This document shows, piece after piece, positions 43,404 to 52,905 of a DNA stretch of 64,000 bases. This stretch comes from Planctomycetota bacterium (GTDB lineage Bacteria; Planctomycetota; UBA8742; UBA2392), in the NCBI GenBank assembly GCA_025993795.1, contig JAMQHL010000017.1, positions 33,423 through 97,422 on the forward strand, read 5' to 3'. The notes below the pieces were generated by a model. The model saw only the letters and a list, made by a program, of their open reading frames with translations, searched no databases and was not told where the DNA came from. Numbering within the stretch: the stretch's first letter is position 1; each line of letters begins with the position of its first letter. A program made the translations under genes and the position numbers.

Positions 43404-45265
43404 CCCGGGCGCGTCAAGCGCAGAACGGGTACCGGTTCGGAAAATCCCTTTGCGTAGGCCTGCTCGACCTGGCTTTGCCAGTGCTGTTCGCGCAGTGCCG
43501 CGCAGTTGTCCGTGCGCTCGGCCAAAGCACTGCTGACCAAGATATCGCCGCCCTTGCTCAGGTGCTGGACTCGCGCGGCCAGGTTCACGGTCGTGCCGAA
43601 GTAGTCCAGCCGTTCATTGAGAGTGACGGCGATGCAAGGGCCCACGTGCAGCCCGACTTTCAACTGCACGCCCGCCGTGTGCCCCTGCTTGCGCACATAG
43701 GCGTCCGCCTTCTCGTGCAGCTCTGCGGCCGCCTGCAAAGCGGCATCGGGGCGCGTGAAGACGGCCATGATCGCATCGCCGATGGTCTTGACGATGGCAC
43801 CGCGAAACGTCTCTACGATCTCATGCAGGATGTCGAAGTGTGTGCGGACCAGCGCAAAGGCTTTGGCGTCTCCCAGCGAGTTGTAGAGCGCCGTGCTGCC
43901 GACCACGTCCGTGAACAGGATCGTGGCGTCCTCAACAGCCAGTTTAATGCCCGGGGCCAGCACCTCGTTGCTGAACAGGTCGCGAAAACGCTGGTCGGCG
44001 ACAAGCTCGCCAGCCGACAGGGCGTCGTTGGCCCATTCGACAGATTCAATGACCGCGACCACGTTGCGCGTGCTCTTGTTGGAAATGCAGACGCGAAAGG
44101 CGCTGCCGGCTGGGGCGGTCTGGTCGCCACCATCAATGGATTCGTCACGGCAGGTGAAGGCAATCACGGGGCCGCCGGTTGCGTTCGGGCCGACTTCGAG
44201 CCATCGGTAGCTCTCGTCGCCTGTAACGCGCATACGGTAGCGGCCTTCCGCCAGCCGGATGCTGAACGTGTGCACGTCGCCTGGTTTGAACAGATGCTGA
44301 TACACGATGTGTGGAGTTGTTCCCGGGCCGCCGAGGCAGTAGTGGAACTCAGGAATCTCTCGAACCTGCGGGTGCGGTGTGAAGACAGCCTCAAGGCTGC
44401 GGTCGAGGTCAACGTCAAAGTCCACGTTGCAACTAGGGCAGAAAGCCGTTTCCTTGACGTCGCCCAGTGACGACAGGTTCATTTTGTCGCCGCGGCAGTG
44501 GGGGCAGATCACGTCCCAGCGCATCTTCAACATGCCGGCGCGTGTGGCGGCCAGGAACAGGTTCAGTGTTTCGGCGAAGTCGCTGTGCCACATGCGGGCA
44601 AACGCGCGCGGCTGCATGCGCCGCAGCTTTTCGTCCGTGGCACTCCGCACAGTTTCTGACAGTTGTTCCAGCAGCGGCGTGTCGAACAGCTTGCGCGTGC
44701 GGTCAAGGAAGTCGCGCAGAACCCCGGCCTCGGCCTTGGCGGTCCGTGTTTCGTCAGTCAGTTCCACAGGACGATGCAGGATCGCGCTGTGCGAGCGTTC
44801 ACGGTTCAGCTTCTGTTTCAGTCTCTCGGCGGCTTGGCGGAAAACTCGCTGGTAGGGCTTCACGCCCTTGTTGCGGGTGCCGCTTTCGGCAAACACCCCG
44901 AATACGCCGCAGGGTTCAAACTCGAACACCGTGCGCACAGTGCATCCGGCGTCGGGGTTGCCCGGGTCGTCCTGGATCAGTTCGCAGGCGTGTCGGAACG
45001 AGCTGAAAGCCCCCTTGCTGAACACGCGGCGCACTTCGTAGTACTGTTCGTGAATCCAGGTAAAGGGAAGTTCCTCGTACTCGAAGTGGATGGTTTTGCG
45101 ATAGCGGCAGAAGCGGCGACTGGTGCCGTCGGGTTGCGGCTCGTCGCGATAGTCGATTGCGGGCATGCCCGCGGCGCCGTCGATAAGGTCGGTGTCCGAA
45201 ACGACGCGCCAGACCTCGGTAACGGGAGCGTCGAAATGAACATCAAAGGTAAGTGACCTGGTCAT
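43400..45265 (-). CDS. Class III nucleotidyl cyclase with SRPBCC-like and zinc-ribbon regions
   Basis: A 621-aa protein from ATG 45265 (an upstream ATG at 45301 would add 12 residues). Residues 1-165 resemble an SRPBCC/START-type fold (LTFDVHFDAPVTEVWRVVSD). A central region (DUF5939-like, by pattern) contains CPHC and CPSC pairs near 255 and 280, then beta-rich sequence. The cyclase domain begins about 440: ATILFTDVVGSTALYNSLGD with the first metal Asp, KTIGDAIMAVF with the second, and YFGTTVNLAARVQHLSKGGD. It is predicted to make cAMP or cGMP in the cytosol; the N-terminal fold may bind a lipid or other ligand as a sensor. Confidence 0.85.
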   Translation of the reverse strand: MTRSLTFDVHFDAPVTEVWRVVSDTDLIDGAAGMPAIDYRDEPQPDGTSRRFCRYRKTIHFEYEELPFTWIHEQYYEVRRVFSKGAFSSFRHACELIQDDPGNPDAGCTVRTVFEFEPCGVFGVFAESGTRNKGVKPYQRVFRQAAERLKQKLNRERSHSAILHRPVELTDETRTAKAEAGVLRDFLDRTRKLFDTPLLEQLSETVRSATDEKLRRMQPRAFARMWHSDFAETLNLFLAATRAGMLKMRWDVICPHCRGDKMNLSSLGDVKETAFCPSCNVDFDVDLDRSLEAVFTPHPQVREIPEFHYCLGGPGTTPHIVYQHLFKPGDVHTFSIRLAEGRYRMRVTGDESYRWLEVGPNATGGPVIAFTCRDESIDGGDQTAPAGSAFRVCISNKSTRNVVAVIESVEWANDALSAGELVADQRFRDLFSNEVLAPGIKLAVEDATILFTDVVGSTALYNSLGDAKAFALVRTHFDILHEIVETFRGAIVKTIGDAIMAVFTRPDAALQAAAELHEKADAYVRKQGHTAGVQLKVGLHVGPCIAVTLNERLDYFGTTVNLAARVQHLSKGGDILVSSALAERTDNCAALREQHWQSQVEQAYAKGFSEPVPVLRLTRPG

Positions 45266-45321
45266 GATCCGGGGCCAATATACAGCAGTGGCAGAATCCA
45301 TTCCCCCGGATCGTCACTTCA

Positions 45322-46278
45322 TTAGACGAAGTGCATCGCGACGAGGTCTTTGATCGCGATGTGGCCCTTGATCTTTCCGCTGCCGTCAACCACCGGCAGC
45401 TCGCCAACGCGCCGCTGCTGCATCAGCAGCACGGCCTCCGGGGCGAGTTTGTCCCCGTGGATGCTAAGGCAGGGGCTGGTCATGACCTCAATGATGGGGC
45501 GGCTCAGCAGGTCGGCTTCATCGACATGGCGGCGCAGGTCGCCGTCCGTAAACACGCCCTTAAGCACACCCGTGTCAACGACAAATGCTGCGCCTGTCTT
45601 ATGCAGCGTAATGGCGTGGAGGGCGTCGCCGATGTTCGCGGTCACGCCGACAACGGCGGTTTCTTCAATCGGGCGCATGACCTCGTTGCACTTCATCAGG
45701 CTGCGGCCAAGCGCGCCGCCCGGGTGAAAGCGCGCGTAATCCTCGCGTGTGAAGTTACGGGCCTTCATCACCGCCAGCGCCAGCGCGTCACCCATTGCCA
45801 GCATCGCGGTGGTACTCACGCTTGGCGCCATGCCGATCGGGCAGGCCTCGCTGACCTTGCCCAGGTTCAGCACGATATCGCTGTGGGCCGCAAGCGGGGA
45901 TTCAGCGTTGCTGGTCACGCCGATGCATTTGCACCCAAGTCGCTTGACCACTGGCAGCATCCGCGTCACTTCTTCGCTGCTGCCGCTGTTGCTCAGCGCG
46001 ATTACAAGGTCATGCACGCGAAGCCGCCCCAGGTCGCCATGCATGGCTTCGCTGGGGTGAAGCGCGAAACTTGGCGTGCCGGTGCTGGCCAGCGTGGCAC
46101 TGATCTTTTGGCCGACCAGCCAGGGCTTGCCGATGCCGGTGACCACGACGTGCCCGACGCACTTCAGCACCGCTTCAACCGCACGGTCAAAGTCGGCATC
46201 CAGCAGCTCAGCCAGGCGGCGCACGCCGTCTGCCTCTTGTTGCAGGACTGACTTTGCAAAGTCCCGGATCTCTGTCAT
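45322..46278 (-). CDS. kdsD: Arabinose-5-phosphate isomerase (KpsF/GutQ family)
   Basis: A 318-aa protein. ATG 46278 gives the normal family start (MTEIRDFAKSVL). The SIS domain has VVTGIGKPWLVGQKISATL, HPSEAMHGDLGRL and ALSNSGSSEEV. Two CBS repeats follow from about 200 (VMRPIEETAVVGVTANIGDA, VFTDGDLRRHVD and the final GELPVVDGSGKIKGHI). It makes D-arabinose 5-phosphate from ribulose 5-phosphate for Kdo, pointing to an LPS-bearing outer membrane. The usual GKSG at the sugar-phosphate site is GKPW here. It lies 35 bases below the PQQ-TPR-PQQ gene. Confidence 0.88.
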   Translation of the reverse strand: MTEIRDFAKSVLQQEADGVRRLAELLDADFDRAVEAVLKCVGHVVVTGIGKPWLVGQKISATLASTGTPSFALHPSEAMHGDLGRLRVHDLVIALSNSGSSEEVTRMLPVVKRLGCKCIGVTSNAESPLAAHSDIVLNLGKVSEACPIGMAPSVSTTAMLAMGDALALAVMKARNFTREDYARFHPGGALGRSLMKCNEVMRPIEETAVVGVTANIGDALHAITLHKTGAAFVVDTGVLKGVFTDGDLRRHVDEADLLSRPIIEVMTSPCLSIHGDKLAPEAVLLMQQRRVGELPVVDGSGKIKGHIAIKDLVAMHFV

Positions 46279-46313
46279 GGCACCGTTATAGCGCGCTGCG
46301 CCCTTTTCTGCCG

Positions 46314-49300
46314 CTACTTTGCACGGCCGAAGCAGAACGTGGTGTTGTTGCACGTCAGCCCGACGTAGTCCTCTGTCAGCGCCAGCTGCACGAACAGCGG
46401 GCTGTCCTCGACCCGATGCTCCCACTTGAAGCGTTCGCTGCCGTCGCTGTTCAGCACCAGCGCACGAAAGCCCCATAACCTCAGGCGGCCATCGATGATC
46501 CGGTTCTCGGAATAGACCGCTACGATGCCGCCCTCAAACACGGCTGCCGTCTGCAGTTCAACGCGGTCATTATCATTCTGGCGGGAAAGCGTGTATGCGA
46601 ACGTCTGCTTTCCATCGGCCAGACTGTAGCCCGTCAGCTTGGCAAGATTTCCTGGCGAACGCGTCGCAAGTATCAACTGGTTCGGCAACAGCAGGTTGGC
46701 CGTCACCATTTCGGTCTGCGCGTTGTCAACGCGCCAAACCGTGTCTGCGGTTGCGGGGTCATACAGCGTCACGCTGTTCAGGCCGACTACCACAAGCTTG
46801 TCGCCGCGTGCCTCCAACAGCGTCGGGTAGCGGACCCGGGTGTCGTGGACACGGCCGGGTTTGAGCGTGTCGGCACTGAAGAAGTGCAGCTTGCCGTCGC
46901 GATCGGCGACAATGATATGCGTGTCGGTGGCGACCGGCGACACTGTAATGCGGCCGTCGGTGGGCGCGCTGGTGCGCGCGCGCTCTTCACCGCTTTCGGG
47001 ATCAAGCAGCACAAGCTGCGTCTCGTCGCCCAGCAGAAGCACCTGGATGCCGGAAACCGACTGGCCGATCCAGCGAACACTGACTGCCTCAAGCTGCGTT
47101 TCCCACACCTCGCCGCCGCTTGCGGCATCGCGAGCACTGATGCGCACCATGTTGCGGCGAGTGCGCGTGTTCAGAAACCGCGTGCCATAGATCAGCATTC
47201 CCGCTTGCAGGCTGATTGGGTCGGGAGTGCCGCCTGTGGCGGCGCTCCAGACTTCGTTGCCTTCGTCGTCATGCAGCGCAAAGCCCTGGTTCAGCACGAA
47301 CAGCGTGCCTCGGTTGGTGCGTCGGGTGTCGGTGACGGTTACTTCGGTCTCTCGCGCCCAAAGTTCTCTACCACTTGCCGCCTCAATGGCCACGAGTGAT
47401 GTGCCGTTGCGCGTTCGCTGGCCAATGAAGAGCCTTCCGCCGGACGCTGTCGGCTGCAGCGGCAGGCGTGTGAATCCGCCCACATCCCATGGTTTGCGCC
47501 ACAACTCCATCATGCTTGCAGGCAAACTCGGCAGTGCCTCTTCGGCGCTGTCGCGATCACCGTCCTTGAGCAGTGGCTCAAGCAGTTCTTTGTAGGTCTG
47601 CTCGCGGCCCAGCAGCGTCAGCTTGCCGCCGGGGCTTGCCCGCAGCACGCGGCCGGCGACCAGGCGGGCGCGCAGTGTCTGGCCTGCGCGGCTGTAGGCC
47701 ACGGCCATTACGACGTGCAGGTCGTCGCGGCGGGGGCGTTCGCTGAAGTCTTCAAGGGCGGCACGCACGACTTCGGCTGCGGTGTCAGGCCTGAAGTTGA
47801 ACAGTTCGTGCTCGGCCAGCTTGAAGGCTGCATCGTCGGATGCGCGACTCAACGGGAACTTGTCAAGCACGCGGCGCCAGGCGTCAGCATTGGCGGCGGC
47901 CATGAGCGCTTCCGATTCCTGTTCCGGCACTGAAAATACATCGCGACCGCTGCGCGCAAGGATCTCGCGAAGTTTGTCCAGTGCCAGGGCGCGAATCGGG
48001 GTGCCCTGATAGGCCAGTCGCTGGTTTGCGTCAAACAGGCGATGATACAGTTCAACGGCTTCTGCCGGTGCAGTTTCGCCGACCAGGCCGGCAACACGAA
48101 TCGTTGCATACAGCTGCGCGGGCAATTCCGGGTCAGCGCCGATCCCGAAGTCAGGGTTGGCCTTGATGATGGCGCGATAAAACTCAAGGGCGTCGCCGGC
48201 GGTGCCACCGGCCAGTATTGCCTTTTCGTTGCGCAGAAAGCACTCGGTGCGCTGGCTTCGAGTGACCGCATATCCGCGCGCCTGGGCGACCAGCCCCAGC
48301 GCTTCCATGTACTTGCGGCGCAGCAGTGCCGCGTCGGCCTGGCTGAGGTACTCATCCACCAGGGCGTGGCTGGCCTGGTCACGCACCCGCGTGTTGGGCG
48401 GCGGCGAAGCCGCAAGTTCGTATGCACGGCGAATCGACTTCATGCCCTCGGCGCGGTCGCCCAGGCGCAATGTCAACAGGCCAAGCCGCAAGTGCGCGTC
48501 GGCGTCTTCGGGGTTGCTCTCAAGTTCTTTGCGCGCGGTGCGCAGCAGTTCGTCGGCGTCAAAGCGCACTGCCAATTGCGAGTTGCCACGTGAGTAGTCT
48601 TTGCCTGCGACCGTAAAGACTACACCGTGCTGCGCGAACACGGAAAAACCAGCGCCGCCATAACTTGCGGGCACAGTCGCTGAGTTCACGGCCCGCATCG
48701 AGTCAAGTTCGACCTCGGCAATCACGCTGCTGCCCGCCGTGTCAAAGCCGGGCCAGAGCAGACGGTTGGCGGCCATGCATGGCCGCCCCGCAAGTGCCAG
48801 CGTACCGCCCCCGTTTGCTTCACGCGTGACCCGAATCGACTTGGTGACGCGGCCGCTGGTGATATCGACAGTGTGAAGCATGCTTGCGCCGCCGCCACGA
48901 ACACCGCCGTCGCCGGCGACATACGCCACGCCGTCGCGAAATCCGACCAGCGCGCGGCCGCCGTACAGGGGCTGGCTCTCGCGCGCCAGGCGCCAGATTT
49001 CTTTGCCCGATGCGGCATCGAACGCAAACATGTAGTCAGCGTCTGCGGGCGCGATAATGACGTAGGCCTTGCCCTGGTGCTCGGCGTAGATGGTCGGCGA
49101 GTTGTACCAGGTGACATCGCGATAGAACGTATCGATGTACTTGCTGACCGGCCGCGGCATGTATTCATAACGCGACACCCAGCGGATGCCACGTGTGTTC
49201 AGGTCAACGGCCACGACGCCGCCGATGTTTGTGCACAGGTACAGCAGGCTGCCCGAGATCGCGGGCAGGCTGGCCAGCGGCTCGCGCGCCGGTCGGCCGA

Positions 49301-50807
49301 ACATCGTAGTCTCCTGCTGGCCATAGCACAGTCGCAGTTTCCACAGCAGGTCACCGCTATCAGGTTTCAGCGCGACCAGAAACACGTCGGACAGCGATTC
49401 AACCTTGCTGGCAATCGCGTACAGAACACCCTCATACACCACGGCACTCAGAAAACTGGTCGTCGACAGGGCGTCGCCCTCATACTCTCCGCCGACCTTC
49501 CACAACAAGCGCCCCGTCGACCCGTCAACGGCGCACAGGGCGCGCCGCACCTTCGGGTAATGGCTGTGCAGCCGGAAATTGGGGTCCGGGTGCATGTTGT
49601 GGTACGCGGTGGAAAGCGGGTTCTCCAGTGCGGCATAGACGGTGCCGCGGTGCACGCTGACCGGCAGGATCAACGACGGGTCCGGTTCTATGGTGCGCCA
49701 GTTGTGGCCGAATGTAGGAATCGGCTTGCACGACCACATCGGGCCGCGCGCACCGTTGACCAGGTCATATGCGACGAGCTGGTCACCCTGGTTCACATAG
49801 ACGACTGATCCGTCGAACATCGGCAGGAAGGGCGGCACGACAGGCGGGTTGTACTTCATGAACCGGTCGGTGTGTGGCGACGCCGAAAGCCCGGGCAGAT
49901 TCTGCGCCCAGGCGGCTTTGGAGTAGTTTGTCGGTTTCTCGTACAGGCCGGTGTTGGCGTAGTTTCCGCCGGGCCAGTGTACGCCGCGCCGGTCAATGGT
50001 GTCGCTGGCGCCATCGCGGGCCTCGGCCAGGCGTTTCGTAATCAGTTCACCCAGCGTGACGCTGGTTTCGCCTTCTTTCACGACTTCGCCGTGGATTGGC
50101 GCGGACTCGTCAAGAATGCGGCGCAGGGCGGCACGCTCGCCGCGCTCGCGGTAGCAGTGACTTAGCCAGGCGTACAAATATGCGCGATTGGCTGCCGGGA
50201 TCGACGCTGCGTTCTCGAGAGCGCGCTCAAGCATGCGCGCAGCCTGGGCCAGCGAACCTTCTTCCCAGTGCAGCGCGGCCAGCGACGCTGCTGCTTCGGC
50301 TCCGCCGAGAGTCAGCCCAAAGCGTCGGTTCAGGTCGCCCATGCGGTTGCGGTCCCGCGTTCGCAGCGCATCGGCGAGTAACAGCCGCACTCGCGGCCCG
50401 AACAGCTCCTCGTACAGCTTCATGCCGTCGGGACCGAGACTCCTGATCTGGTCCTCGATGGCGCTGAATGCCCCCTGCCAGCGCAACGCAAGCCCGGGCA
50501 CCCGCGCGTTCTCGGGCGCACGCTCAACTACGACGACGCCTGAGGTGTTGGCTTCGCGGTTCAGCTCTCTCTGGCAAATCTCCAGAATCGAGGTCATTAA
50601 GAAGCGGCGTTCTTCGGCGTCCGGGGCGGTATGCAGCGAAATCTTTAGGCGGGTAATGCGGTTCAATGCATCTTCAAGGTCGGCCTGTGTAGTAATGCTG
50701 AAGGCTGTGGGGTCAGTGTCCGGCGTAAAGCTGCGCGGCATGATCTGGGCGTTGCTGAATGCAATCGCGCAAGCAACGAATGCCAAGGCAGCGAAGATGC
50801 GTCGCAT
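46314..50807 (-). CDS. 1497-aa exported protein: PQQ propeller, TPR region, second PQQ propeller
   Basis: A signal peptide (1-20) follows GGAGAACCC. A short helical N-terminal part (60-250) is followed by a PQQ/WD-like propeller around 270-700 (MFDGSVVYVNQGDQLVAYDL, LYLCTNIGGVVAVDLNTRGI, YMFAFDAASGKEIWRLARES). TPR-like helices occupy about 740-1060 (NPEDADAHLRLGLLTLRLGD). A second propeller runs about 1090-1490 (LVAIEAASGRELWARETEVT, VLLGDETQLVLLDPESGEER). The general type is the BamB-like repeat scaffold of envelope proteins. A chain of two complete propellers joined by TPRs is unusual in length. Partners are unknown. Confidence 0.78.
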   Translation of the reverse strand: MRRIFAALAFVACAIAFSNAQIMPRSFTPDTDPTAFSITTQADLEDALNRITRLKISLHTAPDAEERRFLMTSILEICQRELNREANTSGVVVVERAPENARVPGLALRWQGAFSAIEDQIRSLGPDGMKLYEELFGPRVRLLLADALRTRDRNRMGDLNRRFGLTLGGAEAAASLAALHWEEGSLAQAARMLERALENAASIPAANRAYLYAWLSHCYRERGERAALRRILDESAPIHGEVVKEGETSVTLGELITKRLAEARDGASDTIDRRGVHWPGGNYANTGLYEKPTNYSKAAWAQNLPGLSASPHTDRFMKYNPPVVPPFLPMFDGSVVYVNQGDQLVAYDLVNGARGPMWSCKPIPTFGHNWRTIEPDPSLILPVSVHRGTVYAALENPLSTAYHNMHPDPNFRLHSHYPKVRRALCAVDGSTGRLLWKVGGEYEGDALSTTSFLSAVVYEGVLYAIASKVESLSDVFLVALKPDSGDLLWKLRLCYGQQETTMFGRPAREPLASLPAISGSLLYLCTNIGGVVAVDLNTRGIRWVSRYEYMPRPVSKYIDTFYRDVTWYNSPTIYAEHQGKAYVIIAPADADYMFAFDAASGKEIWRLARESQPLYGGRALVGFRDGVAYVAGDGGVRGGGASMLHTVDITSGRVTKSIRVTREANGGGTLALAGRPCMAANRLLWPGFDTAGSSVIAEVELDSMRAVNSATVPASYGGAGFSVFAQHGVVFTVAGKDYSRGNSQLAVRFDADELLRTARKELESNPEDADAHLRLGLLTLRLGDRAEGMKSIRRAYELAASPPPNTRVRDQASHALVDEYLSQADAALLRRKYMEALGLVAQARGYAVTRSQRTECFLRNEKAILAGGTAGDALEFYRAIIKANPDFGIGADPELPAQLYATIRVAGLVGETAPAEAVELYHRLFDANQRLAYQGTPIRALALDKLREILARSGRDVFSVPEQESEALMAAANADAWRRVLDKFPLSRASDDAAFKLAEHELFNFRPDTAAEVVRAALEDFSERPRRDDLHVVMAVAYSRAGQTLRARLVAGRVLRASPGGKLTLLGREQTYKELLEPLLKDGDRDSAEEALPSLPASMMELWRKPWDVGGFTRLPLQPTASGGRLFIGQRTRNGTSLVAIEAASGRELWARETEVTVTDTRRTNRGTLFVLNQGFALHDDEGNEVWSAATGGTPDPISLQAGMLIYGTRFLNTRTRRNMVRISARDAASGGEVWETQLEAVSVRWIGQSVSGIQVLLLGDETQLVLLDPESGEERARTSAPTDGRITVSPVATDTHIIVADRDGKLHFFSADTLKPGRVHDTRVRYPTLLEARGDKLVVVGLNSVTLYDPATADTVWRVDNAQTEMVTANLLLPNQLILATRSPGNLAKLTGYSLADGKQTFAYTLSRQNDNDRVELQTAAVFEGGIVAVYSENRIIDGRLRLWGFRALVLNSDGSERFKWEHRVEDSPLFVQLALTEDYVGLTCNNTTFCFGRAK

Positions 50808-50845
50808 GGGTTCTCCAGTCCAACCTTAGTACGCGCAGGGGCGCA

Positions 50846-51304
50846 TCAAGGGCCGGATTTCCTGCCAGTGTAGAGGCGCGGCACCCGCCAGACCACCACA
50901 AGCCAGAACAGTATGGCAAGACCTGAGCCCAGGGCGTCAGCGGCAATGTCGCGGAAGTCGAATACCCGCCCGTGCAGCGCGCCAACGTGCGCTTGCACCA
51001 TCTCGACGGCAGTGCCAAGCAGCATGGTCAGTGTGAAGGTGAGCGTGGCGCAGGTTGCTGCCCGGGGCAGTCGGGCCCGAGGCCAGCCAAGCAGGTAGGA
51101 ACCCAAAAAGAACAGCGTCGCCAGCCAGGCATGGGCAGCGGCGTGCAGCAGTTTGTCGAAGTGGGAGACGTCCGGTCCGACCAGAACCGCCGCCATCGGC
51201 CGTCCGGCACCCTCAACCAGCAGCAGTACCCCGGACGCGACGCCCGCCAGCAGCAGGCCGAAGCCGAGGCGAGGACTGCAGTCCGGTTGATTGAAAGCGA
51301 TCAC
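50846..51304 (-). CDS. VanZ-family membrane protein
   Basis: A 152-aa protein with four hydrophobic segments. The family marks are present: FDKLLHAAAHAWLATLFFLG in helix 2, MVQAHVGALHGRVFDFRDIA with the conserved G-R-x-x-x-x-x-D near helix 3, and ADALGSGLAILFWLVVVW at the end. VanZ-type proteins are small integral membrane proteins; the founder affects teicoplanin resistance, but most members have no known function. It lies between the PBP4-type gene and the PQQ-TPR gene. Confidence 0.82.
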   Translation of the reverse strand: MIAFNQPDCSPRLGFGLLLAGVASGVLLLVEGAGRPMAAVLVGPDVSHFDKLLHAAAHAWLATLFFLGSYLLGWPRARLPRAATCATLTFTLTMLLGTAVEMVQAHVGALHGRVFDFRDIAADALGSGLAILFWLVVVWRVPRLYTGRKSGP

Positions 51305-51407
51305 GACGCGGTTTTGCCACAGTTGCCGCCAAACACCAAACGCATATCAAGCCGTCGCCAGCGAACGGCACTGCCCCAGCGGCCCTGTTCACTGGCGCGA
51401 AATGCAA

Positions 51408-51429
51408 ACCCCGGCGTTGCCGCCGGGGT
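51408..51429 (-). terminator. Terminator after the PBP4-type gene
   Basis: A perfect 8-bp stem, ACCCCGGC (51408-51415) with GCCGGGGT (51422-51429), and a six-base loop. Read on the minus strand it is followed by TTTGCATTT. It lies 28 bases beyond the stop of the PBP4-type gene. Confidence 0.6.
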
Positions 51430-51456
51430 CCGGAATGTTGCCCGCCTTGATTGGCG

Positions 51457-52905
51457 CTACGTCAGGGCGCGTGCAAGAATGGCGACAATTTCGTCCTGCG
51501 TTTCCTTGGTGTAGACGCAGTCGTTCATCAGCATGGAAAAGGCCACGCGACGGTTGTCGGTCAGTATGTAACCTGACAGCGCCCGCACGCCGCGGATGTA
51601 GCCGGTCTTGGCATACACCCTGCCCTTGATCGCCTTATCGTTGAGCCGCTTCTCCAGGGTGCCGGTTTCCCCCGCGACTGCCAGGCTGTCGCGGAAGGCT
51701 TCGAAGTTCGCGCCAGCCGCCATCGCTTGCAACAGCTTGGTCAGCATGTGCGCAGTGACGCGGTTGTCGCGGGCAAGTCCGCTTCCGTCAACGATGTTCA
51801 CGCCCTCAGTCCACCAGCTTTGCTCGCGCAGGAAGGCCTCGACTGCGGCGCGGCTTGTCTTGAAGCTTCCCTTGCCGCTGTATCGCAGGCCCAGCTGCCG
51901 GAACAGCAGTTCAGCGTGCAGGTCCTGGCTGTTGGTGTTGATCGGAGGCAGCGCACTCAGCAGTGTGGACTTGTGCTCAACCAGTACTTTGCAGCGCTTG
52001 ACGTCCTCAAGGCCCAGGGTGACCGGTTCCATGGTGCCGCCGACCTTAATGCCCTGTGCCTGAAGCGTCTCGCGCAACACTGTCGCAGCGTACAGTGCCG
52101 GGTCGTGCACGGTTACGTCGATTGAGTAGCCCCATGTCGCCTGCTCATACACCTTTCCCTTGACGGTGATGGTGTTCTCGCCACGAGGCCGCACGATGCC
52201 GATCTCGGCGCCTTTGCGTCCGGGCTGCGTGGTCGTTTCATTGATGATCTTCACGGCAGCCGTCGCTGGCGTCAGCTCAATGGTGGCAGGCTGGCCGGCT
52301 TTGCCGGGTACGACGCGCACGCCGATACAGTTGTCATTGAAGGCGAGCGCGCTTACTTCGGCGCAGTACCACTGAATGTACTGGTCGTCCTTGGGCCAGC
52401 CGTCGCAATAGCTTTCACCGCCGAAGACTGTGCTGTCATAGCGCAACCCGTTAATCTCGGTGATGCCGGCTTTTTTCAGCTGCTCGGCCCAGCCGCGGAA
52501 GACCGCAAGCACGTCGCCATTATGGAAACGTCCGCTGAGGTTGGGGTCGCCGCCACCAAGCACGTACAGTGGCCCGCCGTCCCCGCCTTCGCCCAGCAGC
52601 AGTGTGCGAAACTCGAATTCGCTGCCAAGCAGCTTGAGAGCGGCGGCAGTCGTGACGAGCTTCATGTTGCTGGCTGGAGCGAGTGGTTTGTCGGGGTTGT
52701 GGCTGAAGATGGTATCGCCCGAGTCCAGGTCAAGCACGACGCAACCGGCAGTGCCGCGCTTGCCCTCAGCTTTGTCGAGCTGAAGCTTGATTGCGCTGCG
52801 CGCATCGGCGGGCAGTGACTTGCCGTCGGAACGGGCATCGGCGCCGGCCATGAGCAGCATCGAGATCGTGAACAGCACAGAGAGCGCACTACGGGAGAAG
52901 ATCAT
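51457..52905 (-). CDS. dacB: PBP4-type D-Ala-D-Ala carboxypeptidase/endopeptidase
   Basis: A 482-aa exported protein; ATG 52905 overlaps the upstream gene by 17 bases. A signal peptide (1-24) is followed by the S13 catalytic motifs: SNMK (Ser79, Lys82) in APASNMKLVTT, and KTG in YAKTGYIRGVRAL near 440. The middle SxN motif appears as TNSQDLHAELLFRQLG, with Asp in place of the usual Asn. The long insert between motifs 1 and 2, typical for PBP4, is present. It trims or cleaves peptidoglycan cross-links in the periplasm. The Asp change could weaken acylation or reflect lineage variation. Confidence 0.9.
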   Translation of the reverse strand: MIFSRSALSVLFTISMLLMAGADARSDGKSLPADARSAIKLQLDKAEGKRGTAGCVVLDLDSGDTIFSHNPDKPLAPASNMKLVTTAAALKLLGSEFEFRTLLLGEGGDGGPLYVLGGGDPNLSGRFHNGDVLAVFRGWAEQLKKAGITEINGLRYDSTVFGGESYCDGWPKDDQYIQWYCAEVSALAFNDNCIGVRVVPGKAGQPATIELTPATAAVKIINETTTQPGRKGAEIGIVRPRGENTITVKGKVYEQATWGYSIDVTVHDPALYAATVLRETLQAQGIKVGGTMEPVTLGLEDVKRCKVLVEHKSTLLSALPPINTNSQDLHAELLFRQLGLRYSGKGSFKTSRAAVEAFLREQSWWTEGVNIVDGSGLARDNRVTAHMLTKLLQAMAAGANFEAFRDSLAVAGETGTLEKRLNDKAIKGRVYAKTGYIRGVRALSGYILTDNRRVAFSMLMNDCVYTKETQDEIVAILARALT

